Part shown: positions 8,350 to 17,061 of the stretch, one piece after another
Layout: each line of letters opens with the position of its first letter
Numbering within the stretch: the stretch's first letter is position 1
NCBI GenBank assembly: GCA_025449575.1
Contig: JANWJB010000176.1
Coordinates: 1-45,935, forward strand
DNA length: 45,935 bases
DNA from: Acidobacteriaceae bacterium
GTDB taxonomy: Bacteria > Acidobacteriota > Terriglobia > Terriglobales > Acidobacteriaceae
Direction of reading: 5' to 3'
The notes under the pieces: model-generated
Seen by the model: only the letters and a program-made list of their open reading frames with translations
The model's database searches: none
What the model was told of the DNA's origin: nothing
Position numbers and translations under genes: made by a program

Positions 8350-9420
8350 CTAAGCCAACTGGAACGTCACGTGAATCAAGGTGGTGTGATCCACCGGATG
8401 CCCATCTTTCTCCGCCGGCTTGAACCGGATGTGTTCGGCCACATGCTTGGCCTGTTCATCCAGACCATGACCCAATCCGTTGACTACCCGCAATACCTCG
8501 ACTTGGCCAGTCGCCAGGAAGCGCACCTGCAGAGTTACCTCTCCCTGTATGCGCAAGTGGGCGGCTTCGGCCGTGTATTCCGGGTGCGGCTCGGATATCA
8601 CAATAGGGGGCACGAAGGGCGGCACGCCGGTGTTGACCGCGACCTGAGTGGGAGCCTTACCAATGTTGTTGCTGAAGCTGGTTTGAGCGATGGTGCCATG
8701 GCCCCCGGGCTTGCCAGTGCCGCCGACGACTCCGTTTGCAAAGCCGGCGGAGGCCACCGTGCCGTGGTCGTGGCCGCCGGCGACGCCATGGGCAACGCCA
8801 GAGCCAAAATTCGTACCTGTTATTGCGCCGCGCCGCGCCGCGCCGGCGCCCGTCGCTGTAGTGCCAGGCGCGTTGTTAAAGGAACCGACGGCGACCATCT
8901 GCGATTTGGTCGATTTGGCGTTGGTCTTGGCTCCGAGCGGATCGCCAAAACCGCCCGCCTTTACCGCGGGAGCCTGCTTGTTATTGGCAACTTCAGTTGG
9001 CTTGGGACTGGAGAATAGCCCCACCTTGGGTTGCGGCGGCGGAGCGACTGCCTTCGGGGGTGCAGGCGGAAGCTTGGGCGCCGGCGTGTCGATATGGATC
9101 GGCTTAGGCATCTCCGGCTGCGGAACCGGCCGCGGCATTTGGATCTTGGGCGGCTCCAACTCCGCCAGCTTCGGTGGCTGCGGCGGCGCCATGAACTTCA
9201 CCTTGGGAACCACCACCTTGGGTGGCGGAGGAGGCGTCTGCGCAAAAATTAGAGTCGCTTCGTACTTGATCTTGCTCGGGTGACGCACTGCCGCCGTGAA
9301 CAAAATCAGAAGCAGGACGACCACGACGTTCGTGACCATGCTGACTCCGAAAGAGCGAAGGCGCCCCTGAGGTTCGGGGAGGAGTCCGAAATTCGCGCGA
9401 TTCAGAAGATCATCCGGCAT
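8350..9420 (-). CDS. TonB-family energy-transducing protein
   Basis: Links inner-membrane proton motive force to outer-membrane receptors. The 356-residue product has a short cytoplasmic N-terminus, one transmembrane helix (about 26-46, VTNVVVVLLLILFTAAV), a Pro/Lys-rich periplasm-spanning segment (about 60-135), a Gly/Asn-rich linker (about 150-270) with loosely repeated GxFxxxxGG..HG units, and a C-terminal TonB domain (about 280-356; YTAEAAHLRIQGEVTLQVRF, GLDEQAKHVAEHIRFKPA). No exbB/exbD lies next to it, so it must share a motor encoded elsewhere. 83 nt separate it from the M48-like gene on the same strand, so co-transcription is possible. Confidence 0.88.
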   Translation of the reverse strand: MPDDLLNRANFGLLPEPQGRLRSFGVSMVTNVVVVLLLILFTAAVRHPSKIKYEATLIFAQTPPPPPKVVVPKVKFMAPPQPPKLAELEPPKIQMPRPVPQPEMPKPIHIDTPAPKLPPAPPKAVAPPPQPKVGLFSSPKPTEVANNKQAPAVKAGGFGDPLGAKTNAKSTKSQMVAVGSFNNAPGTTATGAGAARRGAITGTNFGSGVAHGVAGGHDHGTVASAGFANGVVGGTGKPGGHGTIAQTSFSNNIGKAPTQVAVNTGVPPFVPPIVISEPHPEYTAEAAHLRIQGEVTLQVRFLATGQVEVLRVVNGLGHGLDEQAKHVAEHIRFKPAEKDGHPVDHTTLIHVTFQLA

Positions 9421-9941
9421 AGTTAAGTCCCTGTTTCTCTGGCGAGGGAGCTGGAAGAGGGTTTTTCCGGCCGCATCGCGGGAAGACTCCCACTGCTGAC
9501 GGCCCCAATCCTTAGCTGTCCCATGGCCAGTTTACCTAGTCGGTTGGGGATTTATTCCGGCTACCGCAGGACGCATTCGCTGCTGCTACCCTTGCGGTGC
9601 CAGGCGGCTGTTCCGCCTCAATCCGGCATCAGTACCAAAGTGCTGGCGACAAGCCATACGATAGACGAGGTCTGCCCCAGATGCAGTAACCCAAAGGTGG
9701 AGCGATTGGGAACAGAAGTGTATGGCTTGAAACTTCCTTGCGCCATACTTCTTGCCTCCGAAGAATACGGGAGCATGCTGGACGCACCGGCCGAAAAAAG
9801 GGCCACTTGAAGCGCCGCCTTGCCGTTGTAATAGATCTCCAAAATAAGACGTGCAAAGAAGACATACTGGTTGCCTTTTCGCGCTGTCCAACGGCGATGT
9901 CTCCTTAGACTACTACCATGCTGCTGGGAAGAGGAGGTCAA
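9421..9941. other. Intergenic region without convincing gene
   Basis: About 520 nt between the divergent tonB-like and galE genes. Short open frames exist on both strands (for example plus 9523-9810, with CPRC near its middle), but none has a Shine-Dalgarno, a recognisable domain or coding-like composition. TAGACT at 9906-9911 lies 6 nt before an ATG at 9918 and may be a -10 for galE. Nothing else recognisable is seen. Confidence 0.4.
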
Positions 9942-10916
<975 letters not shown>

Positions 10917-11037
10917 GCGTGCTTGAGTAATCACGCGGCGCGGCTCGATAATGGGCATCGAATCGGTGAACGCGTTTCCGGACTTCGGTTCACGAATCGC
11001 CCCGCCGTCCAACCCCGCTCTCGGAAGGAACCAGTCA

Positions 11038-13002
11038 ATGTCGACCACGCTCCATGATCCCAATCTCAGCTCCACGCTGCGCGAGCATCGGGTATTCGCG
11101 CCTCCCCCGGAGTTTGCCGCCAAGGCGCACGTGAAGAGCCTGGAGGAGTATGAAGCGCTCTACCAGCGCTCCCTCGATGACCCGGAAGGCTATTGGGCTG
11201 ACGTTGCGCGCGAACTTCACTGGTTTACCCCTTGGACCAAGGTGCTGGAGTGGAATCCACCATGGGTGAAGTGGTTTGTGGGCGGCAAAATCAATCTCTG
11301 CTACAACGCCGTCGATCGCCATGCGCTGGGCGGGAGAAAAGACAAGACCGCGATCCTCTGGGAGGGGGAGCCGGGAGAGGTTCGCCGCCTCAGCTTCGCT
11401 GAGTTGCACGCCGAGGTACAGAAGTTCGCCAATGTGCTGAAGGGTTTGGGAATCAAAAAGGGCGATCGTGTCGCCATCTACATGGGAATGACGCCGGAGC
11501 TGGCGATCGCGCTGCTTGCCTGCGCGCGTCTGGGCGCAATCCACTCGGTGATTTTTGGCGGATTTGCCGCGCACGCCCTGGTCGACCGCATCAATGATGC
11601 CGCGTGCTGCGCCGTAATTACTCAGGATGGCTCCTGGCGGCGGGGCCAGGAGGTGCATCTCAAGGCGATCGTCGACGAGGCTCTGGAGAAATGCTCCAGC
11701 GTGAAGAGCGTGGTCGTATACCGGCGCACCGGCTCCGAGGTCACCATGCGCAAAGGCCGCGATCATTGGTGGCATGAAGTGATGGCGAAGGCAGCGCCGG
11801 AGTGCCCGGCGGAGCCGCTCGACTCTGAAGACCCGCTCTACATTCTCTACACCTCGGGCACCACCGGAAAACCGAAGGGCCTTGTCCACACTACCGGCGG
11901 CTACGCGGTGCAGACCTACATCAGCAGCAAGCTGGTCTTTGATCTTCGGGACGAGGATGTGTACTGGTGTACCGCCGATGTCGGCTGGGTCACAGGCCAC
12001 TCCTATGTCGTCTACGGGATTCTGCAAAACGGTGTCACCACGCTGATGTATGAAGGCGCGCCCAATTATCCCGAACCGGACCGGATGTGGAAGATCATCG
12101 ACGACCATAAAGTCTCAGTCTTCTACACTGCGCCAACGGCCATCCGCGCCTGCATCAAGTGGGGCGATCAGTATCCGCAACGCCACAAGCTCGACAGCCT
12201 GCGTCTTCTGGGGTCGGTCGGTGAACCCATCAATCCAGAGGCGTGGATGTGGTACCGGGAGAAGATCGGCCGGAGCAAATGCCCGGTCGTCGATACGTGG
12301 TGGCAGACCGAGACCGGCTCCATTATGATCGCGCCACTTCCCGGCGCAATTCCCACCAAGCCCGGCTCCGCTACCCGGCCGCTGCCCGGGGTGGTCGCCG
12401 AGGTGGTCACTCGCGGCGGCCAGCCCGTCCCTGTGGGCAGCGGAGGATTGCTGGTGATGCGACGCCCATGGCCCTCGATGGCGCGCACCATCTATAACGA
12501 TCCCGAGCGCTACCAAAGCCAATATTGGTCGGCAATTCCCGGCAGCTATCTCAGCGGAGACGGCGCGCGTATCGACCAGGATGGGGATTTCTGGCTGATG
12601 GGGCGTGTCGACGATGTGATCAACGTGAGCGGTCACCGGCTGGGCACGATGGAAGTGGAGTCGGCGCTGGTGGCGCATCCCAAGGTCGCTGAAGCCGCCG
12701 TGGTGGGCCGTCCCGATGAGTTGAAGGGGCAGGCGATTGCCGCTTTTGTCACCCTGGAGGGCAGCCAGAAGCCTACTCCGGAGTTGAAGCAGGAGTTGCG
12801 CGCTTGGGTCACGCAGCAGATTGGAGCCTTGGCGCGCCCGGACGACGTTCGCTTCACCCAGGCGCTGCCCAAGACCCGCAGCGGCAAGATCATGCGCCGC
12901 CTGCTGCGCGAATTGGCATCGAGCGGCGAAATCAAAGGCGACATCAGCACGCTCGAGGACTTCAGCGTGATTGCCCGGTTGCGCGAATCCGACGAGGGAT
13001 GA
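11038..13002 (+). CDS. acs: Acetyl-coenzyme A synthetase
   Basis: Activates acetate to acetyl-CoA through an acetyl-adenylate (AMP-forming). The 654-residue length is standard. Seen: the adenylate P-loop [26 protein letters not shown] (the Trp pair that shapes the small acetate pocket), the hinge region [16 protein letters not shown], and the C-terminal catalytic/acetylatable Lys in [11 protein letters not shown] (about K617). ATG 11038 is preceded by GGAAGGAA at 11023-11030, spacing 7; the frame is open further upstream but unsupported. Monocistronic by spacing. It ends in a region that carries a long perfect hairpin (13212-13248). Confidence 0.96.
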   Translation: MSTTLHDPNLSSTLREHRVFAPPPEFAAKAHVKSLEEYEALYQRSLDDPEGYWADVARELHWFTPWTKVLEWNPPWVKWFVGGKINLCYNAVDRHALGGRKDKTAILWEGEPGEVRRLSFAELHAEVQKFANVLKGLGIKKGDRVAIYMGMTPELAIALLACARLGAIHSVIFGGFAAHALVDRINDAACCAVITQDGSWRRGQEVHLKAIVDEALEKCSSVKSVVVYRRTGSEVTMRKGRDHWWHEVMAKAAPECPAEPLDSEDPLYILYTSGTTGKPKGLVHTTGGYAVQTYISSKLVFDLRDEDVYWCTADVGWVTGHSYVVYGILQNGVTTLMYEGAPNYPEPDRMWKIIDDHKVSVFYTAPTAIRACIKWGDQYPQRHKLDSLRLLGSVGEPINPEAWMWYREKIGRSKCPVVDTWWQTETGSIMIAPLPGAIPTKPGSATRPLPGVVAEVVTRGGQPVPVGSGGLLVMRRPWPSMARTIYNDPERYQSQYWSAIPGSYLSGDGARIDQDGDFWLMGRVDDVINVSGHRLGTMEVESALVAHPKVAEAAVVGRPDELKGQAIAAFVTLEGSQKPTPELKQELRAWVTQQIGALARPDDVRFTQALPKTRSGKIMRRLLRELASSGEIKGDISTLEDFSVIARLRESDEG

Positions 13003-13058
13003 GGAGCGAGGCCGAAAAGTAAGGCGGAACTGGCGCACCGTTTGAGTGAACACTCTGT

Positions 13059-13199
13059 TTAAGAAATCGCTGCGCAAATTCCGAGTTCGTCTGCAATTCC
13101 ATCCGGTCTCCGGTCCTTCGTCCAAATCGAGATGGACTTGCCGAAAAGAGCGGAGGCTATCAGGCGAAGATCGGTGATTCCGATTCCTCTTTGAAACAT
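13059..13199 (-). pseudogene. VapC-type PIN-domain toxin, C-terminal remnant
   Basis: Minus-strand codons 13199 down to the TAA at 13059 encode about 46 residues that read as the last third of a VapC ribonuclease: GIGITDLRLIASALF, SISIWTKDRR and IADELGI match the usual pattern of an acidic residue after G-W/I, the LLASALL helix, LWTxDRR with the last acidic residue, and A.ELG. The N-terminal two thirds, with the first catalytic Asp and Glu, are absent; upstream sequence in the frame is unrelated and contains a hairpin. No vapB partner is visible. Non-functional relic of a toxin-antitoxin module. Confidence 0.6.
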
Positions 13200-13211
13200 C
13201 ATCGGCGGACT

Positions 13212-13248
13212 CGTGACGCGGCTTTTTGCCGGGAAAAGCCGCGTCACG
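13212..13248. terminator. Perfect 15-bp inverted repeat between convergent genes
   Basis: Arms 13212-13226 (CGTGACGCGGCTTTT) and 13234-13248 pair without mismatch around the 7-nt loop TGCCGGG. It lies between acs (plus) and the mutarotase-like gene (minus). T4/A4 runs sit at the loop side, not after the stem, so it is an unusual bidirectional terminator or a transposon/repeat scar. Confidence 0.5.
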
Positions 13249-13284
13249 CGGTGAAGGGTAGAAGACATCCACAAGCGAAATGCT

Positions 13285-14361
13285 CTATTTGGCCGCCGGC
13301 AGTGTGTAGTAGTCGTAGGTATTCGACCAGGTGAACTCGGCTCCAGGTTGGACGTCGATGGCGACGTAGGCCTCCAGCGCCAGCACGGTGCGAATGGACC
13401 ACAACAATTCTCTGATGAGCGGGCGATCGCCGGTAATCTTCATTCCAGCGCCCACTTTGCTGTTCTCGATGACGATCTCTGTGTCTTTTACGCTGTCGCC
13501 GAATCCCTGGATGAATACCGCCGCCTGATCTTCCCCTGAGTATTGCTTCGCGAAGACGATCCGATTCCCTCTGACATCGACCAGCGCTTTGTTGGGCGGC
13601 CGGGTCGTCTGAACCTGGAATGGAAATTTGATAGTGAAATCGGGTCCGGGGGGCTGCTTGTCGAGCACAACAAAATTGTGATCGTAGACCTCGCTTTTGA
13701 TTGCGAGCCGGCCGGTGTTCTTGAGGCTGCGCTCGATAACCATCTGGGGCTTACCCTTCACCAGGCGCACGACTTTGCGGTAAACATAGCTGTAGCCCAG
13801 TTCGGGGTCTGACAACACCTGCGTGAACTCGACCGAATCCTTGTGCTTCTTGACCGTCCACTTGCCGGAGTTGACGACTTCATAGGGGGCAAAGCGGTTG
13901 TAATTGCCGCCGCTCTTTCGCAGTACGCCGACACCGATCTTGAGGAAGGTCCCGCCAGGCTTGGCTTCGTCCCAACCCAGAGGAATCTGAAATTCGTCGA
14001 CCGGCCCCTCGAGAGCGCCGCAGGATCCGTTGACAATTTTCCCGTCGCGGTAAACCCAGTTGATGACTGTGGGATCGACACTGTCATACCATGGGCCGTA
14101 GAAGTCGTGGCCTTTGTATTGCAGGCTGTAGACGGCGCCAGACCAGTCGAAGCGAGTAGAACGGTAGTAGCCATTCACGGGATCCGGCAGATACATCTTC
14201 GCTGTAATCTGCCCATTCGAAATCGTGGCCTGCGGAGAATCAGCCGCGAGGCACAGCGTTGAAGCAAACACAAAACCCAGCAGCAAGATGGCAGCTCGCC
14301 GCACGTTCGCGGCAATTGGTCTTAGCGCGAAGCTAGATTGCAGGTTCCCATGGATACTCAT
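13285..14361 (-). CDS. Secreted protein of unknown function, possible galactose-mutarotase-like fold
   Basis: A 358-residue exported protein. The start at ATG 14361 is chosen because a signal peptide follows (basic RPIAANVRRAA, hydrophobic ILLLGFVFASTLCLA). The frame is open upstream but that part is Arg-rich and not protein-like. The mature part is beta-rich with many aromatics (YYRSTRFDWSGAVYSLQYKGHDFYGPWYD, SCGALEGPVDEFQIPLGWDEA, LGVGVLRK-like, SGKWTVKKHKDSVEFTQVL, YDHNFVVLD). This suggests an aldose-epimerase/mutarotase-like sandwich acting on sugars, but no catalytic motif could be confirmed. No operon partner. Flanked on both sides by toxin-antitoxin remnants. Confidence 0.65.
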   Translation of the reverse strand: MSIHGNLQSSFALRPIAANVRRAAILLLGFVFASTLCLAADSPQATISNGQITAKMYLPDPVNGYYRSTRFDWSGAVYSLQYKGHDFYGPWYDSVDPTVINWVYRDGKIVNGSCGALEGPVDEFQIPLGWDEAKPGGTFLKIGVGVLRKSGGNYNRFAPYEVVNSGKWTVKKHKDSVEFTQVLSDPELGYSYVYRKVVRLVKGKPQMVIERSLKNTGRLAIKSEVYDHNFVVLDKQPPGPDFTIKFPFQVQTTRPPNKALVDVRGNRIVFAKQYSGEDQAAVFIQGFGDSVKDTEIVIENSKVGAGMKITGDRPLIRELLWSIRTVLALEAYVAIDVQPGAEFTWSNTYDYYTLPAAK

Positions 14362-14488
14362 GCTTCTATACCCCCCATCGAGAAGTGGCTGGCGCGCGGA
14401 TCGCAATTTGCGAGCCCGGCAACGATAGCTCCCGCCGATCATTTGTCCAAGCTGACCCAAGTGGCGCCGGTTGTGGTCATTGGCAATC

Positions 14489-14596
14489 GTATACGGGTCT
14501 AGGAAGCGTTGCGGGGAGCCGCGCTCTCTCTTTGCCATGATTCGCCGCCTGCATGAGCGGTTCGGGATACCGGCGGAGGTTCTCATCCGTGCCGTT
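14489..14596 (+). pseudogene. HigA-type antitoxin, C-terminal remnant
   Basis: In the plus frame around 14489-14596 the translation GSRKR..., then AMIRRLHERFGIPAEVLIR, matches the C-terminal helix of HigA/XRE antitoxins (consensus LGSRSRVSEVL...LSLxMIRRLHxxLGIPAEVLI). The recognition-helix part is shortened and scrambled (CGEPRSLF where VSEVLxxKRxLSL is expected), and nothing upstream encodes the HTH. No higB is visible. The rest of the 323-nt spacer (14362-14684) holds nothing recognisable. Confidence 0.5.
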
Positions 14597-14684
14597 CGAG
14601 CGCGCCAAATGCGATTTCCAGGTTGGAGCTTAGAGCTCAACAGGTTGCTGGAACCGATGGATTCCTCTGTCCGTACCTAGGAGA

Positions 14685-15983
14685 ATGGAGCAAACCTTCA
14701 ACTGGTCATGGGTGCAAGAGCGATCCGCACAAACCATGGAAATTTGGAAACTTTGTGCCGGGCGATCCATGCCAACAGGGCAGCGATACAGCTTGAGGGA
14801 ACAGCAAACACGAGAAAAAGCATACGACAAGGGACTGCGGGCGGTGGAGCGGCAAGCCCGCAAAGTTTCGCGATTTCCGGCGGAGCGCATCGGCGTCCAA
14901 TGTCGAATCATAGAGTTGTTCGCGCAATTCTCCGCGGTGGCATTGGATTTGAGCCCGGAGGCAGTTAAGCTCCTCGAGAACGACTTCCTGCCGATTGGCG
15001 TTTCTCTTGCGCAATGGGCAAGACGGTTCGATTCCAGCCTGACCCGGGCCGACATTCTCCAGGCTTGCCGCAATGCATGGACCGCCTGCGGCTTGCAACC
15101 ACTTTTAGGAGAGCGACCGGGCCTCACGCCGGCAATCCTCGCCTACAGCCTGCTCTATCCGTACAGTGATAATTATCTGGACTGTACCGGTATATCGAAC
15201 GCCGCGAAGATCCGGTTTAACGAGCGCTTTCGGGAGCGATTGCTCGGAGAGGAATATGCAGCGCGAGACCAACGGGAGATGGCGATCTGGGCTTTAGTGA
15301 AGCTGATTGAGGGGCAATATCCTCGCATCTCGTATCCGCAGATTTTCGATTGTTTGCTCGCTATCCACCGGGCGCAAGATGAAAGCCTCGCTCAGCAGCG
15401 AAACTTGAGTCGCCATGATCAGGTCAGCTTGTTGCAAATGAGCTGCGCCAAGGGTGGCGCTTCGGTGCTCGCCGACGCTTGCCTCGTGCGTGGCCGGCTC
15501 AGCGAGGAGGAAAGCAAATTCTCATTTGAGTGGGGCATCCTCCTTCAATTGGGGGATGATTTACAGGATGTGCGGGAAGATTTGCTTAACGATTCAATGA
15601 CACTCTTTTCTTATGCAGTTGCCTCAGGTAAGCCGTTAGATGGTCTCCTGAGTCAGCTCCTCAACTTCTGCGAGCAAGTAACAATCGGAATGAACAACTT
15701 GACCAACGGTAGCGAGTTGTTGAAGGGGCTGCTTCGGATGAGCTGGCGATCGCTCATTCTCGGGGCGATCGCGGATTCGTACGAGTACTTCTCTGCTTCG
15801 TTCCTGGCGGAGGCCGAACAATATTCTCCGTTCAGGTTTGAATTTCTAAGGAAGCGGAAGAAGAGACTGGAAGCACGCCAAGGTCTATACGCGGTACTTT
15901 TCGATGCAGTTCTCGAATCGGGTACTGAGAGTAACGCTGAATTGGGCATGGAGTTGCCTGCGGTTTTCGCAGATCCCGCGTAG
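14685..15983 (+). CDS. Class I isoprenoid-synthase-like protein
   Basis: A 432-residue, largely alpha-helical soluble protein. Two Asp-rich motifs sit where class I prenyl-transfer/terpene enzymes bind Mg-diphosphate: DNYLD at 162-166 (after LAYSLLYPYS) and DDLQDVRED at 291-299 (after FEWGILLQLG). Between them are KGGASVLADACLV and RFRERLLG, also reminiscent of the fold. It is not a standard FPP/GGPP synthase or squalene/phytoene synthase. The best description is the broad class 1 isoprenoid biosynthesis group; substrate unknown. The DNA looks less GC-rich than its neighbours. Start ATG 14685 has AGGAG only 1 nt away, so the true start may lie a little downstream. No isoprenoid genes adjoin. 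Confidence 0.6.
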   Translation: MEQTFNWSWVQERSAQTMEIWKLCAGRSMPTGQRYSLREQQTREKAYDKGLRAVERQARKVSRFPAERIGVQCRIIELFAQFSAVALDLSPEAVKLLENDFLPIGVSLAQWARRFDSSLTRADILQACRNAWTACGLQPLLGERPGLTPAILAYSLLYPYSDNYLDCTGISNAAKIRFNERFRERLLGEEYAARDQREMAIWALVKLIEGQYPRISYPQIFDCLLAIHRAQDESLAQQRNLSRHDQVSLLQMSCAKGGASVLADACLVRGRLSEEESKFSFEWGILLQLGDDLQDVREDLLNDSMTLFSYAVASGKPLDGLLSQLLNFCEQVTIGMNNLTNGSELLKGLLRMSWRSLILGAIADSYEYFSASFLAEAEQYSPFRFEFLRKRKKRLEARQGLYAVLFDAVLESGTESNAELGMELPAVFADPA

Positions 15984-16147
15984 TCGCTAATTTCGTATGC
16001 GCGTCTACCGGCCGAGAAGGCACTACTCTCCCAAATGATTCGCCAGTCAGTGACAGATCGCAATGACGGGGTCTGTGACAACGATCACCCTCCTTTGAAT
16101 CGAAGCGCCAACACAAGTCCAGGAACCGTCATTTCCAAAGAGGATAC

Positions 16148-16978
16148 TCAAGTAGGTAGGCTTGGAGAAGAAGGCAATGGGTCATCGGGCAAGAGCACTT
16201 GAAATGTGCCAATTGCTATGGCAGTAAAGGGCGCGGCGAGCGCCAAGCCAACCGGGCCGGCAACAACGGCGAGGAAGAGTTGAGCTGTCATGGTCAATGC
16301 CGGTGGTAGACGAACGATCTTGCGCTCCAGGAGGGGCGTGATGATGTTTCCTTCGAGGAAATGCACCAGAAGGAATAAGAGTATGACCAATAAGCCTTTG
16401 ATCGGACTGATCATCACAGCAAGCAGCACCGCGGGTACAACCGAAACAATCGGCCCGACATTTGGAATGAAGGTGAGCAACGCAGCAATGATACCGAGCG
16501 TTCCAGCCAGCGGCACCCCGAGAGCCCATAATCCGACTGTAACGATCGTTCCTACAGCAATCATCGAGAACATTTGGGATATGAGCCACCAGCGGAGAAC
16601 CCTGGCGGCGCTGCCCATGCACGCATCGAACATTGCACGATTGTTTGTGGGGATAAACCGGCGAATTCCAGAGAGATACATCTGAGGCTCGGCAGCCAGA
16701 TAGAGTCCCAGAAAGAGAACCAGTCCAAGGCCGCCGATAATGCTTGCGGTGGAGAGAACAAACCCTCCGATTCTGCTCAGCGCAGGGCCAATATTGCCCG
16801 ATGTCCGGGTGTAATCAGACCACTGCAAAAGCAGCCAGCGCCCCCATTGATAACCGTTCAGACGTTCCAAAAACTTATGGGCTGCCTGAGGAAGATCGGT
16901 CTGCAGGTTGGCAAATTGTTCGATGATGCTTGGGCCTTTGATCCAAAGCGTAAAAACGCGCCGAAGCCCCGAGCGAGG
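16148..16978 (-). pseudogene. AI-2E family permease (PerM/TqsA-like), N-terminus missing
   Basis: Membrane permease homologue. Seen are the later transmembrane helices and family motifs: FIPNVGPIVSVVPA, LVHFLEGNIITPLLERK and the final LALAAPFTAIAIGTFQVLL. Family members are about 350 residues with three helices in the first 80. Here the frame contains homologous codons up to about 16978 (RVFTLWIKGPSIIEQFANLQTDLP), but no ATG or GTG, and only a TTG at 16870, inside the conserved region. The first helices are absent; an unrelated sequence and then the end of the kinase gene take their place. A 240-residue product from TTG 16870 is conceivable, but a truncated pseudogene is more likely. Confidence 0.65.
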
Positions 16979-17061
16979 CGCAAGATAATGTGTACTGCTC
17001 CGGACGCCGTCCCCACATCCTGGATGCTCGACGGGAGATGAACATGTTTTTCAAGAAACTC

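Noticed and set aside
9523-9810. 95-codon plus-strand open frame with a CPRC motif
   Set aside because: Only one Cys pair, no Shine-Dalgarno, first half not protein-like, no recognised family.
12115-13272. 385-codon minus-strand frame opposite acs
   Set aside because: Antisense shadow of acs extended into the spacer; the real signal there is the vapC tail in a different frame.
15020-15060. tRNA-like T-loop text (GGTTCGATTCCAGCC)
   Set aside because: It lies inside the isoprenoid-like coding frame and no acceptor, D or anticodon stems could be drawn around it.
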